A DNA stretch of 35,544 nucleotides, taken from NCBI GenBank assembly GCA_017480685.1, contig JAFUSD010000096.1, forward strand, positions 1-35,544, written 5' to 3'. Shown here piece after piece: positions 15,759 to 23,795 of this stretch (positions within the stretch are counted from its first letter, which is position 1; each line of letters opens with the position of its first letter). Position numbers and translations under genes: made by a program. Under the pieces are notes generated by a model that had not been told where the DNA came from, searched no databases, and saw only the letters and a program-made list of their open reading frames with translations. The stretch is from Bacteroidaceae bacterium (GTDB taxonomy: Bacteria > Bacteroidota > Bacteroidia > Bacteroidales > Bacteroidaceae).

Positions 15759-16112
15759 AATTCTATCGAAGGAACGTAGTAGTTTTATCGAAAGTACGTG
15801 GTAGTTTTATCGAAAGTACGTGGTAGTTTTATCGAAAGTACGTGGTAATTCTTTAATTTTCGACGTAAATTTAATAATTTTCGGCCGAGAATTTACTGAT
15901 TTTCCACCGAAAATTATTAAATTTGCGACGAAAATTAAAGTTTTTCTATATCTGCACAGCAAAACTTCAGTATACTCGCAGCAAAATTTGTACGTACGCG
16001 CAGCTAAAGGTACGTACTTGAATCTAATAAATGGTACGTACGTGCAGCTAAACTTCCAAATACGCGCATTAAAGCTTTCGAATAAATTCAGACGTTTTCT
16101 CGCCATGGCAGA
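15759..16112. repeat. 22-nt periodic array, about sixteen units, mostly diverged
   Basis: Three exact units start at 15781, 15803 and 15825 (each AGTTTTATCGAAAGTACG plus four bases). A degenerate unit precedes them at 15759. Continuing the same 22-nt phase gives units at 15847, 15869, 15891, 15913 and onward. Each has an AT-rich first part and a CG-containing last part (GACGTAA, GCCGAGA, ACCGAAA, GACGAAAA). Units at 15957, 15979, 16001 and 16045 each start CAGC(A/T)AAA, and several carry GTACGTAC. Because 22 is not a multiple of three, the periodicity is at DNA level and is not a protein repeat. Confidence 0.75.
15851..15940. repeat. 34-bp inverted repeat with 22-nt spacer
   Basis: Left arm 15851-15884 and right arm 15907-15940 are reverse complements over 34 bp with two mismatches. 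The innermost 18 bases (AAATTTAATAATTTTCGG) match exactly. The 22-nt spacer equals the repeat period of the surrounding array. It could form a very stable RNA hairpin or DNA cruciform. Confidence 0.85.
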
Positions 16113-16220
16113 GCAAGCAAGCTTTCTCTGCTCATCTGGCTTAACGAAAACGTTCCGTTACACCGCCCATACGTTTTTTGCCGTGCAAACGGTAAATTAT
16201 GCTTTATAATCGGCATTTTT

Positions 16221-16241
16221 ACCTGTGTGACACGCACAGGT
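16221..16241. promoter_or_regulatory. Palindrome upstream of feoAB, possible operator
   Basis: ACCTGTG (16221-16227) and CACAGGT (16235-16241) form a 7-bp inverted repeat with a 7-nt gap, 16 nt before the first -7 box of feoAB. Its position fits an operator for an iron or redox regulator, but the sequence does not match a Fur box that I recognise. Confidence 0.4.
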
Positions 16242-16256
16242 GCATGAAAAAAATCG

Positions 16257-16264
16257 TAACTTTG
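16257..16264 (+). promoter_or_regulatory. Upstream -7 box of feoAB
   Basis: TAACTTTG followed by CAG matches the -7 consensus, but no TTG lies 19-21 nt upstream. It would give a leader of about 115 nt. Confidence 0.5.
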
Positions 16265-16322
16265 CAGTGTGAGCGACGGGATGCGGCCAAGCCTGACATG
16301 TGGTTTTACTCATTTATGGGTA

Positions 16323-16353
16323 TTGCCCAGGAGGGTAAAAAACCATAACTTTG
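16323..16353 (+). promoter_or_regulatory. Proximal promoter of feoAB
   Basis: TTG at 16323-16325, a 20-nt spacer and TAACTTTG at 16346-16353. The expected leader is about 25 nt. Confidence 0.8.
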
Positions 16354-16385
16354 CATCTTAAAACCAAGAGCACAATAAGTATGAC

Positions 16386-18752
16386 ATGAAACTATCGGAA
16401 CTAAATACAGGCGAGAGCGGCGTGATAGTGAAGGTTCACGGTCACGGCGGTTTCCGCAAACGCATCGTGGAATTGGGATTCATAAAAGGCACTGCTGTTG
16501 ACGTGGTGCTCAATGCTCCATTGATGGACCCCGTGAAATATCGCTTGCTCGACTATGAAGTAAGTTTGCGTCGAGCCGAGGCCGACATGGTGGAGGTGGT
16601 GACCGAGGCAGAAGCACGTGAATGGCAGAAGCAGCAACATGCAGAGCGCGGCATCTCGGCCGACGACTGCATAGACCTGCACCATGTGGCCGAAGAACGA
16701 GGCCGAACCATCAGCGTGGCATTTGTGGGCAATCCCAACTGTGGCAAGACAAGCCTGTTCAACATTGCAGGAAATGCTCACGAGCGTGTAGGCAACTACT
16801 CGGGTGTGACGGTCGACGCCAAGGAGGGGCATGTGGATTTTGAGGGTTATCACTTCAACATCACCGACTTACCCGGCACTTACAGCCTCACCGCCTACAC
16901 GCCCGAGGAGCTGTATGTGCGCCGACACATCATTGAGAAGGTGCCCGACGTGATAATCAATGTGGTGGATGCGTCGAACCTGGAGCGTAACCTCTACCTC
17001 ACCACCCAACTCATCGACATGGATGTGCCCATAATCATGGCGCTCAACATGTTTGACGAACTTCGCGCAAGCGGCAACAGCCTCGACATAAACCAGCTGG
17101 GCACCCTGCTTGGCGTGCCTGTAGTGCCTACCGTGGGGCGTACCGGCGAGGGGGTCGACACTTTGCTTCACGAGATAATCGAGATATACGAGGGCCGGCA
17201 AACCACGTTCCGCCACATACACATAAACCACGGCATGCTGATTGAGCAGCGCATTGAGCGAGTGGAGCAACTCATTCGCCTCAACCCCGAACCCCACCAC
17301 AACTATTCGGCTCGCTTCCTTGCCATCAAGATGCTGGAAAACGACGGCCAGGTGGAGGGTATCGTATCTACGTTGCCCAACGCATCCGACATACTGGCCG
17401 AACGCAAACGGTGTCAGAAAGAGATTGAGCAAGAGATGGACGAGGACTCTGAAAGCGCCATCACCGATGCAAAATATGGTTTCGTGGAAGGAGCGCTGAA
17501 GGAGTGTTACATGAAGCGAGCCGTATACAAACGCCTCATGACCAAGCGCATCGACTCGTTTGTGACAAACCGCTACATGGGTTTCCCCATCTTCATCCTG
17601 CTGATGTATCTCACTTTCTTCTGCACCTTCACCCTGGGTCAGTATCCGATGGATTGGATTGACAGTCTGGTGGGATGGCTGTCTGACTCCATAAGCGACA
17701 AGATGGCCGACGGTCCGCTCAAGGACTTGCTGGTCGACGGCATCCTGGCCGGAGTGGGCGGAGTGATTGTGTTCCTGCCCAACATCATGATACTCTATGC
17801 CTTCATCTCGTGGATGGAAGACTCGGGCTACATGGCTCGTGCTGCCTTCATCATGGACCGCATCATGCACCACATGGGCCTGCACGGCAAGAGTTTCATA
17901 CCGATGATAATGGGATTTGGCTGTAACATACCCGCTATCATGGCCACCCGCACGATAGAAGACCGCAAATCGCGCCTCATAACTATGATGATAGTGCCGC
18001 TCATGTCGTGCTCAGCACGCCTGCCGGTATATATCATCATCATCGGGGCTTTCTTCGCCCACGGACAGGCCCTCATCCTCTTCTCGCTCTACCTCATAGG
18101 CATAAGTCTGAGCGTAGTGATGGCCCACGTGTTCAGCCGTTATGTAGTGAAAGGCGAGTCGAGTCCGTTTGTGATGGAACTGCCCCCCTACCGCATGCCC
18201 TCAGCCAAGTCGGTGATGCGCCACACATGGGAGAAGGGCAAGCAATACCTCAAGAAGATGGGTACCATAATCCTGATGGCCAGCATCGTGATATGGGCCC
18301 TGACCTACTTCCCCCACCACGACGAACTGCCCGCCGAGGGGCAGATGGAGCAGAGCTACATAGGGCGCCTGGGCAAGACGGTGGAACCCGTCATACGGCC
18401 TTGCGGCCTCGGTTGGAAAGAAGGTGTCAGCATCATAGCAGGCGTTGGAGCCAAAGAGATTGTGGCATCAACAATGGGAGTGCTGTACTCACAGGGCACA
18501 GAAGAGGCAGAAAGCACCGAAGACGATTCTTCGCGTCTGTCGTCGATTATAGCCCACAGCGGAATGACCCCGCTGGCTGCATTTGCCTTCATGGTGTTCA
18601 TCTTGCTCTATATGCCCTGCTTGCCAGCATGCATAGCAATCAAAAACGAGTCGGGCCACTGGAAGTGGGCCATATTCACAGCCACCTACACCACACTGCT
18701 GGCATGGATATGCGCCACCCTGATATTCCAAATCGGCAGTTTGTTCGGCTAA
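16386..18752 (+). CDS. feoB: Fused FeoA-FeoB ferrous iron transporter
   Basis: The protein is 788 residues. Residues 1 to about 75 are a FeoA SH3-like domain (MKLSELNTGESGVIVKV...RIVELGFIKG). The FeoB G domain follows, with P-loop GNPNCGKTS at 115-123, G2/G3 in NYSGVTVDAKEG and DLPGTYSL, and the G4 position filled by ALNMFDE. A helical spacer leads to the permease with its Gate motifs (SWMEDSGYMARAAFIMD; MGFGCNIPAIMATRTI) and the late GVGAKEIVASTMGVLY. It imports Fe(II) across the inner membrane under GTPase control. The FeoA-FeoB fusion is common in the Bacteroidales. At the G4 position the family's usual N-x-x-D is met by N-M-F-D. A Cys-rich small partner is encoded 50 nt downstream. Confidence 0.97.
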   Translation: MKLSELNTGESGVIVKVHGHGGFRKRIVELGFIKGTAVDVVLNAPLMDPVKYRLLDYEVSLRRAEADMVEVVTEAEAREWQKQQHAERGISADDCIDLHHVAEERGRTISVAFVGNPNCGKTSLFNIAGNAHERVGNYSGVTVDAKEGHVDFEGYHFNITDLPGTYSLTAYTPEELYVRRHIIEKVPDVIINVVDASNLERNLYLTTQLIDMDVPIIMALNMFDELRASGNSLDINQLGTLLGVPVVPTVGRTGEGVDTLLHEIIEIYEGRQTTFRHIHINHGMLIEQRIERVEQLIRLNPEPHHNYSARFLAIKMLENDGQVEGIVSTLPNASDILAERKRCQKEIEQEMDEDSESAITDAKYGFVEGALKECYMKRAVYKRLMTKRIDSFVTNRYMGFPIFILLMYLTFFCTFTLGQYPMDWIDSLVGWLSDSISDKMADGPLKDLLVDGILAGVGGVIVFLPNIMILYAFISWMEDSGYMARAAFIMDRIMHHMGLHGKSFIPMIMGFGCNIPAIMATRTIEDRKSRLITMMIVPLMSCSARLPVYIIIIGAFFAHGQALILFSLYLIGISLSVVMAHVFSRYVVKGESSPFVMELPPYRMPSAKSVMRHTWEKGKQYLKKMGTIILMASIVIWALTYFPHHDELPAEGQMEQSYIGRLGKTVEPVIRPCGLGWKEGVSIIAGVGAKEIVASTMGVLYSQGTEEAESTEDDSSRLSSIIAHSGMTPLAAFAFMVFILLYMPCLPACIAIKNESGHWKWAIFTATYTTLLAWICATLIFQIGSLFG

Positions 18753-18802
18753 ACGGATTAAGAATCGATGTAATAGTAATTATTGAAAACAAGAGAATCA
18801 AA

Positions 18803-18973
18803 ATGCAGGAAGTCATAGTTTACATCATACTTGCCATCGTTGCGGCAGCAATTGCCTACCGCATTTGGCACAGCATCCGTCACCATGAGAGCGGGTGCAA
18901 CTGTGGATGTGGTAAATCCACATGCAGCAAAACAGCATGCAAAGCATGCAAAAACGACGAGCAATGCAAATAA
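18803..18973 (+). CDS. FeoB-associated Cys-rich small membrane protein
   Basis: This 56-residue protein has one N-terminal transmembrane helix (about residues 4-22, VIVYIILAIVAAAIAYRIW), a short basic and His-containing stretch, and a tail with seven cysteines (GCNCGCGKSTCSKTACKACK...C). This is the layout of the small Cys-rich proteins found next to FeoB in many anaerobes, thought to assist ferrous iron uptake, possibly by handling Fe(II) or Fe-S at the membrane. The start at 18803 was chosen because the much longer open frame upstream merely shadows feoB. It lies 50 nt after feoB and is probably translated from the same mRNA. Confidence 0.88.
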   Translation: MQEVIVYIILAIVAAAIAYRIWHSIRHHESGCNCGCGKSTCSKTACKACKNDEQCK

Positions 18974-18987
18974 TTGGCAATTATCAA

Positions 18988-19017
18988 TTGTCAGTTGTCA
19001 ATTATTTACTAACTTTG
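18988..19017 (+). promoter_or_regulatory. Promoter of the Rid-family gene, near-leaderless
   Basis: TTG at 18988-18990, 19-nt spacer, TAACTTTG at 19010-19017. The start codon is at 19027, so the transcript would have only a few untranslated bases. The -33 region falls in a CAATTATCAATTGTC-type AT-rich repeat. Confidence 0.7.
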
Positions 19018-19026
19018 CACTTTGGT

Positions 19027-20118
19027 ATGAAACAAAGACAGACATACACCGACATAGAAGGAGCAAGAGTTGAATACATCAGCTTTGCACCCGATGGACT
19101 ATTGGCAGAGACCCATGCCATGCTCCATGCCACCGATATAGGCGCCACATTCGGGCAGCAATATCAAGCCTTGAAGCAAGCTCTCGAAGTGCTCAAGAGC
19201 CGGTTGGGCGGTGCAACCGTAGTGATGCGCCGACTATTCGTGAGCGATGCCACCAACCAAATGCCACTCATCGACGACGCCGATTCGACGACATCAATCA
19301 TACAGCAGCCGCCACTCGATGGCAGCAAAGTAGCAATGTGGGCATACCTGCACCAAGGCAAGAGCAACTATACCCACCTGTGGGATATGACCCAGATAGT
19401 GCCCGAAGGCGACAGCCAGCATCAGGCAACACAACTGCTGGAACGATATGAGCAGCAACTCGAAGCACAGGGAGCCACACTGGCCGACAACTGCATCAGG
19501 ACATGGTTTTTCGTGCGCGATGTAGACACACAATATCACGGCCTCGTAGTGGGCAGACGCGAGAACTTCACGAAGCAAGGACTCACGCCACAGACACACT
19601 ACCTGGCATCGACCGGCATACACGGCATACCAGCCAACACCAAAGCCATCATACAGATGGACACATACGCCATACCAGGCATTGAGCGCCGGCAGCAGAC
19701 CTACCTCTACGCACCCACACACCTCAACCCCACATACCAGTATGGTGTGACATTCGAGCGCGGAGTGAAGATAGACTTCGGCGACCGCTCACACATCTAC
19801 ATCTCAGGCACCGCATCGATCAACAACCGCGGCGAGGTGGAGCATACAGGCGACATACTGAAGCAGACACACCGCATGTGGGAAAACGTGGAGACACTGC
19901 TGGCCGAAGGCGGAGCGGGATGGGACGATGTGATGCAAATCATTGTCTACCTGCGCGACACGGCCGACTACACACTGGTAAACCGACTCTTTGCCGAGAA
20001 ATTCCCCGACACGCCACACGTCATAACCTACGCTCCGGTGTGCCGACCCACATGGCTCATCGAGATGGAGTGTATGGCCATCACACCACACACCGACTCA
20101 ACCCTCAAACCATATTAA
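19027..20118 (+). CDS. Rid/YjgF-family protein with two related halves
   Basis: The protein is 363 residues from the ATG at 19027. An upstream in-frame extension from 18922 overlaps the Cys-rich gene and lies before the promoter, so it is rejected. The C-terminal about 120 residues have a RidA-like layout: IYISGTASINNRGEVEHTGD, then WENVETLLAEGGAGWDDVMQIIVYLRD, and VCRPTWLIEMECMAI. In this last segment the Arg of the RidA active site appears kept, but the following Leu-Pro is changed. The N-terminal part (YISFAPDGLLAE...LEVLKSRLGGATVVMRRLFVSDA) looks like a diverged second Rid-like half. Proteins of this size and plan include chorismatases, but I cannot assign that activity. It stands under its own promoter after the feo genes. 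Confidence 0.72.
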   Translation: MKQRQTYTDIEGARVEYISFAPDGLLAETHAMLHATDIGATFGQQYQALKQALEVLKSRLGGATVVMRRLFVSDATNQMPLIDDADSTTSIIQQPPLDGSKVAMWAYLHQGKSNYTHLWDMTQIVPEGDSQHQATQLLERYEQQLEAQGATLADNCIRTWFFVRDVDTQYHGLVVGRRENFTKQGLTPQTHYLASTGIHGIPANTKAIIQMDTYAIPGIERRQQTYLYAPTHLNPTYQYGVTFERGVKIDFGDRSHIYISGTASINNRGEVEHTGDILKQTHRMWENVETLLAEGGAGWDDVMQIIVYLRDTADYTLVNRLFAEKFPDTPHVITYAPVCRPTWLIEMECMAITPHTDSTLKPY

Positions 20119-20162
20119 CACAGAAAGACCGACACTGAGTGTCACTAAATCACAACCGACAC

Positions 20163-21059
20163 ATGGAAGAGAAGAAAAACCGCCACATCACCCTCTGGGT
20201 AATCCTCATACTGCTACTGGCAGCAGTGATAGGCGCCGTAGCATACATATACCACGACAAGACAGAGCAAGCCACACAAGAGGACGCAGAGAAAACAGCC
20301 TGGCTCCAGATACAGAAGTGGGAAGGCACCATGCAACTCGACTCGCTCGAGAAAGCAATTGCCCGCTATCAGGACACATTCATACACGGAGCACATGCCG
20401 ACATGGTGGAAGCCATACGCCAAAAGATAGAGTCGGAGCGCAAAGACTGGAGCATGGCAAGAATGAGCGACTCGGTGGAAGACATAGAAGACTTCATCCG
20501 CAACCACAGCGACAGCTATTACCGCGACGAGGCAAACCGCAAAGTCGACTCGCTGTCGTATGTGGAAGCTAACGACGAAGACACCTACGCAGCATACGAA
20601 CGCTACCTCGACAGTTTCGGCGACGGAATGTATGCCAAGCAAGCCGAGAAACGCATGGAGGAACTCGACGGCGGAACAACCAGCGAGAAAGAGACCATCA
20701 GCGCCATGCAACTGCTCGAGAAGCATTTCAATGCCTTGGCCGCCAACGACAAGGCGATGCTCGACGAGACAATCGCCCCGATGCTGGCAACCTACATAGG
20801 GCAAAACGATGCCAGCCGTGCCGACGTTGCTGCATACATGAAGAAGATGCACAACGACGATGAGCGGACCATCATGTTCAAACTGCAAAACACAATCGTC
20901 AGCAAAGAAGTAAACGAGCATAAACCGATATACAGCATCAGTTTCACACTGGCCGAAGAAGTGACCAAAGGAAGTCAGACGAACACGCTCAACTTCCTGG
21001 GACTTGCAAAGATTAACGATGAGATGCAGATAACATCGCTGAGCCTTACCATCAGATAG
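20163..21059 (+). CDS. Membrane-anchored protein of unknown function with repeat region and NTF2-like C-terminus
   Basis: The protein is 298 residues from ATG 20163; an upstream GTG at 20139 is in frame but less likely. A short basic N-terminus is followed by one transmembrane helix (about residues 9-29), so the bulk lies in the periplasm. Residues about 35-170 are strongly charged and helical with loosely repeated phrases (IARYQDTFIHGAHADMVEAI; IEDFIRNHSDSYYRDEANRKV; YERYLDSFGDGMYAKQAEKRM), like tetratricopeptide-type helix pairs. The last about 120 residues could be an NTF2-like alpha/beta domain (LLEKHFNALAANDKAMLDETIAP...). I do not recognise the family. It lies between a Rid-family gene and a metal permease gene, with gaps of about 45 and 70 nt. 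Confidence 0.75.
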   Translation: MEEKKNRHITLWVILILLLAAVIGAVAYIYHDKTEQATQEDAEKTAWLQIQKWEGTMQLDSLEKAIARYQDTFIHGAHADMVEAIRQKIESERKDWSMARMSDSVEDIEDFIRNHSDSYYRDEANRKVDSLSYVEANDEDTYAAYERYLDSFGDGMYAKQAEKRMEELDGGTTSEKETISAMQLLEKHFNALAANDKAMLDETIAPMLATYIGQNDASRADVAAYMKKMHNDDERTIMFKLQNTIVSKEVNEHKPIYSISFTLAEEVTKGSQTNTLNFLGLAKINDEMQITSLSLTIR

Positions 21060-21130
21060 ACAACATCGGTGATTGAGCAACACACCGACAACCAAGCGAA
21101 TATATCGGAAATCAAAAGTAGGAGAAAACA

Positions 21131-22435
21131 ATGAACGAAGTATTCCAGCTCATAAACGAAATGTCCCCATACCTGCTTCTGGGATTCCTATTGGCAGGTT
21201 TGATGCATGCCTTCATACCAGGACGGCTCTACACACACTACCTGGCCGACGGCTCATGGCGCTCGGTGGTTTATGCAGCCCTCATCGGAGTACCGTTGCC
21301 TCTTTGCTCATGCGGAGTGATACCCACAGCCATGTCGATGCGCAAGGAAGGAGCATCGAAGGGAGCAACCGTCTCGTTCCTGATTGCGACACCGCAGACA
21401 GGAGTCGACTCGATATTCGCAACTTATTCATTGCTCGGACTTCCGTTTGCAGTGATACGTCCCATCGTAGCATTCATCACCGCACTGGTGGGCGGACAGC
21501 TGATCAACACATTCGACAAGGAAAAAGCAGCAACACCAACAGCCTCGACAGCCGACGCCAATAGTGACGCATGCCATCACGACCGTTGCTGCAGCACGGA
21601 AAGGACGGTGAGAAAAACATCGTTCGCAGCAAAGATAGCGGAAGCACTGCGATACGGATTCATAGAGATGATGGGCGATATAGGCAAATGGCTCGTCATC
21701 GGACTCATCATAGCAGGCCTAATCACCGTGTTCATACCACAGGAGTTCTTCGCAACCTTTGCCGACAACTCGCTGATGAGCATACTGCTCGTGCTCTGCA
21801 TCTCGATACCGATGTACGTATGTGCCACAGGATCGATACCTATTGCAGTGGCGCTGATGCTCAAAGGCCTCACCCCCGGTGCTGCGCTCGTATTGCTGAT
21901 GGCTGGTCCTGCCGCCAATGCAGCCTCTATTATAATAATAAATAAGGTGTTGGGACGCAAGACACTGCTGATATATCTTGCATCAATCACAGTTGGTGCA
22001 ATACTCTTCGCATTCGGAATCGACACCTTGCTGCCACGCGAGTGGTTCACCCCGAAGATGGTATCCATGCATGCCGACTGCTGCACCGAGCCCACAAGTT
22101 GGTTCAACATAGGTTGTACCATCGTGCTGGCATTGCTGCTGCTATACTCATTGATAGCACACATGACAGGTAAGGCACACCACCATCACGGCCACCATCA
22201 CGACCACACAGAAACATCAACCAACTCTAACAATAAAATGCAGATACACATAGAAGGCATGAACTGCTCACACTGTGCACATAGTGCCGAGACAGCCATA
22301 AAGGGAGTCGCAGGTGTGGACGATGCCACCGTAAGCCTTGCCGACAAAAGAGCTACAGTGACAGGCACCGCCGAGGCAGCCGACATAATAAGTGCCATTG
22401 AAAGCATAGGCTTCAAAGCCACAATCGAAAGCTAA
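21131..22435 (+). CDS. SO_0444-type metal efflux permease with C-terminal HMA domain
   Basis: The protein is 434 residues. Two hydrophobic blocks (about 1-135 and 175-345) form the permease. The first contains PLPLCSCGVIPTAMSMRKEGASKGATVSFLIATPQTG with its CSCG motif, and the second CATGSIPIAVALMLKGLTPGAALVLLMAGPAANAAS. The blocks are joined by a hydrophilic loop with the motif CHHDRCC. A histidine-rich linker at 350-359 precedes an HMA metal-binding domain with GMNCSHC (Cys379 and Cys382), as in copper chaperones and P-type ATPases. SO_0444-type permeases are annotated as Cu/Zn efflux transporters; the metal here is inferred from the thiol and His motifs. rsmG begins 3 nt after its stop codon. 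Confidence 0.88.
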   Translation: MNEVFQLINEMSPYLLLGFLLAGLMHAFIPGRLYTHYLADGSWRSVVYAALIGVPLPLCSCGVIPTAMSMRKEGASKGATVSFLIATPQTGVDSIFATYSLLGLPFAVIRPIVAFITALVGGQLINTFDKEKAATPTASTADANSDACHHDRCCSTERTVRKTSFAAKIAEALRYGFIEMMGDIGKWLVIGLIIAGLITVFIPQEFFATFADNSLMSILLVLCISIPMYVCATGSIPIAVALMLKGLTPGAALVLLMAGPAANAASIIIINKVLGRKTLLIYLASITVGAILFAFGIDTLLPREWFTPKMVSMHADCCTEPTSWFNIGCTIVLALLLLYSLIAHMTGKAHHHHGHHHDHTETSTNSNNKMQIHIEGMNCSHCAHSAETAIKGVAGVDDATVSLADKRATVTGTAEAADIISAIESIGFKATIES

Positions 22436-22438
22436 AGC

Positions 22439-23065
22439 ATGGACATCATACTGAAATACTTCCCCGACCTGAGCGACACACAACGCCGGCAGTTTGCCAT
22501 GTTGCAGAGCTTGTATGAGGAATGGAATGCCCGCATCAATGTCATCTCGCGCAAAGATATAGGCAACCTGTATGAACACCATGTGTTGCACTCGCTCGGC
22601 ATAGCAAAGGTAATCAGCTTCACCCCTGGTAGCCGAGTGATGGACCTCGGGTGCGGTGGTGGCTTTCCCGGCATACCACTTGCCATCATGTACCCCGAAG
22701 TGCATTTCCACCTCGTCGACTCAATCGGCAAGAAGGTGAGAGTGGCGCAAGAAGTGGCAGCAGCCATAGAACTGAAAAACGTGGAGCTGACACACGCACG
22801 AGGTGAAGAAATAAAGACGAAATACGATTTTGTGGTGACACGAGCCGTAATGCCACTGACCGACCTCATGAAATGTGTGAGGAAAAACATCGCAACCGCT
22901 CAACACAACGCACTGCCCAACGGCATCATCGCCCTCAAAGGCGGCGAACTGAGCGGAGAGATAGCACCCATGCGCACCATCTGCACCGAATGGAATCTTT
23001 CGGATTACTTCGACGAAGAGTACTTCGAAACGAAGAAAGTGGTACACGTGAGGGTGAAGAACTGA
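22439..23065 (+). CDS. rsmG: 16S rRNA (guanine-527-N7)-methyltransferase RsmG
   Basis: This 208-residue protein has the GidB/RsmG layout: a helical start (YFPDLSDTQRRQFAMLQSLYEEWNARINVISRKD), HHVLHSLG, the SAM-binding loop VMDLGCGGGFPGIPLAI at residues 67-83, an acidic strand end (VHFHLVDSIGKK), and VVTRAVMPL later on. It methylates N7 of G527 in 16S rRNA; its loss gives low-level streptomycin resistance in other bacteria. The gene starts 3 nt after the metal permease gene, so translation is probably coupled, although the functions seem unrelated. Confidence 0.96.
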   Translation: MDIILKYFPDLSDTQRRQFAMLQSLYEEWNARINVISRKDIGNLYEHHVLHSLGIAKVISFTPGSRVMDLGCGGGFPGIPLAIMYPEVHFHLVDSIGKKVRVAQEVAAAIELKNVELTHARGEEIKTKYDFVVTRAVMPLTDLMKCVRKNIATAQHNALPNGIIALKGGELSGEIAPMRTICTEWNLSDYFDEEYFETKKVVHVRVKN

Positions 23066-23140
23066 CACAAAGTGTGGCACATTCTACACAAGAAACCACA
23101 AATTGCTGACACTATAAATATAAAAAGCATAGCATACAAG

Positions 23141-23782
23141 ATGGTAGATATAAAACAATTCACTGTAAATCCGCTGCAAGAGAATTGCTACGTAGTGAGC
23201 GACGACACTTGCGAAGCATGCATCATCGACCCCGGATGTATATCAGAAGATGAATGGCATGCCATCAAGACGTATATCGACGGTAATGGTCTGCATCTTG
23301 TACACATGCTGTGCACCCACCTCCACTTCGACCACATCATGGGATGCGGATTCGTGGCTCGCGATTATGGGTTGGACATCGAGGGCAACATGGCCGACAT
23401 GGGGCAATATCAGCAACGAGACATTTATCTCGACGCATTTGGTTTGCCACACGAATCGATGCCTCCACTACCGAAAGTGCACGACATAAGCAGCCAGGAC
23501 ACCGTGAGTTTCGGCACTCACCAACTGAAGATTATCCTCACGCCAGGTCACACACAAGGCGGAATGTGCTTCTACTTGGCCGACGAAGGAGTGCTCTTTG
23601 CAGGCGACACGCTGTTTCAGGCCTCGATAGGTCGCACCGACATGGCTGGTGGCGACTATACACAGATAATACGCTCGATACGCACGCAACTACTGAAGTT
23701 GCCTGCCAGCACACATGTGCTTACCGGTCACGGGCCCTCTACGACAATTGACTACGAGCAGAAGTTCAACCCCTACATCTGA
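23141..23782 (+). CDS. MBL-fold metallo-hydrolase, glyoxalase II-like
   Basis: The protein is 213 residues from ATG 23141 (MVDIKQFTVNPLQENCYVV). An in-frame ATG at 23072 would add residues not typical of the family. Metal ligands are clear: THLHFDH (His60, His62, Asp64, His65), TPGHTQGG, FAGDTLF and LTGHGP. The compact size and opening match the hydroxyacylglutathione-hydrolase-like group, which hydrolyses thioesters. The C-terminal helical domain of true glyoxalase II is missing, so the substrate is uncertain. It sits 13 nt before the sigma-54 activator gene in a tightly packed row. Confidence 0.92.
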   Translation: MVDIKQFTVNPLQENCYVVSDDTCEACIIDPGCISEDEWHAIKTYIDGNGLHLVHMLCTHLHFDHIMGCGFVARDYGLDIEGNMADMGQYQQRDIYLDAFGLPHESMPPLPKVHDISSQDTVSFGTHQLKIILTPGHTQGGMCFYLADEGVLFAGDTLFQASIGRTDMAGGDYTQIIRSIRTQLLKLPASTHVLTGHGPSTTIDYEQKFNPYI

Positions 23783-23795
23783 TTACACACACGAC

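Larger units (their letters stand above)
15715..16385. other. Long repeat-rich intergenic region upstream of feoAB
   Basis: These 671 nt contain no credible gene. Most of the first 400 nt is an array with a 22-nt period, including a 34-bp inverted repeat. After it come a hairpin-like segment (ACGTTTTC at 16092-16099, GAAAACGT at 16146-16153), a 7-bp palindrome (16221-16241) and two promoter boxes for feoAB. Open frames of 129 codons (plus) and 99 codons (minus) across the array are products of its low-complexity composition. Confidence 0.8.

Noticed and set aside
15759-16112. CRISPR array
   Set aside because: Units are contiguous with no constant-repeat/variable-spacer alternation, the period is only 22 nt, and no cas genes are present.
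15807-16209. Overlapping open frames of 129 codons (plus) and 99 codons (minus) in the feoAB upstream region
   Set aside because: They run through the 22-nt DNA repeat and the inverted repeat, have low-complexity Lys/Ile/Phe-rich products, and the frame cycles through the repeat; no family resemblance or promoter.
16869-17885. 338-codon minus-strand open frame opposite feoB
   Set aside because: It is a shadow of the feoB G domain and permease; its His/Val-rich composition is typical of antisense frames in this codon usage.
18008-18802. N-terminal extension of the Cys-rich protein to 321 residues
   Set aside because: The upstream part is the +1/-1 shadow of feoB; the credible start is at 18803.
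21073-21564. 163-codon frame overlapping the start of the metal permease
   Set aside because: Out-of-frame shadow; the permease frame at 21131 has clear membrane motifs.
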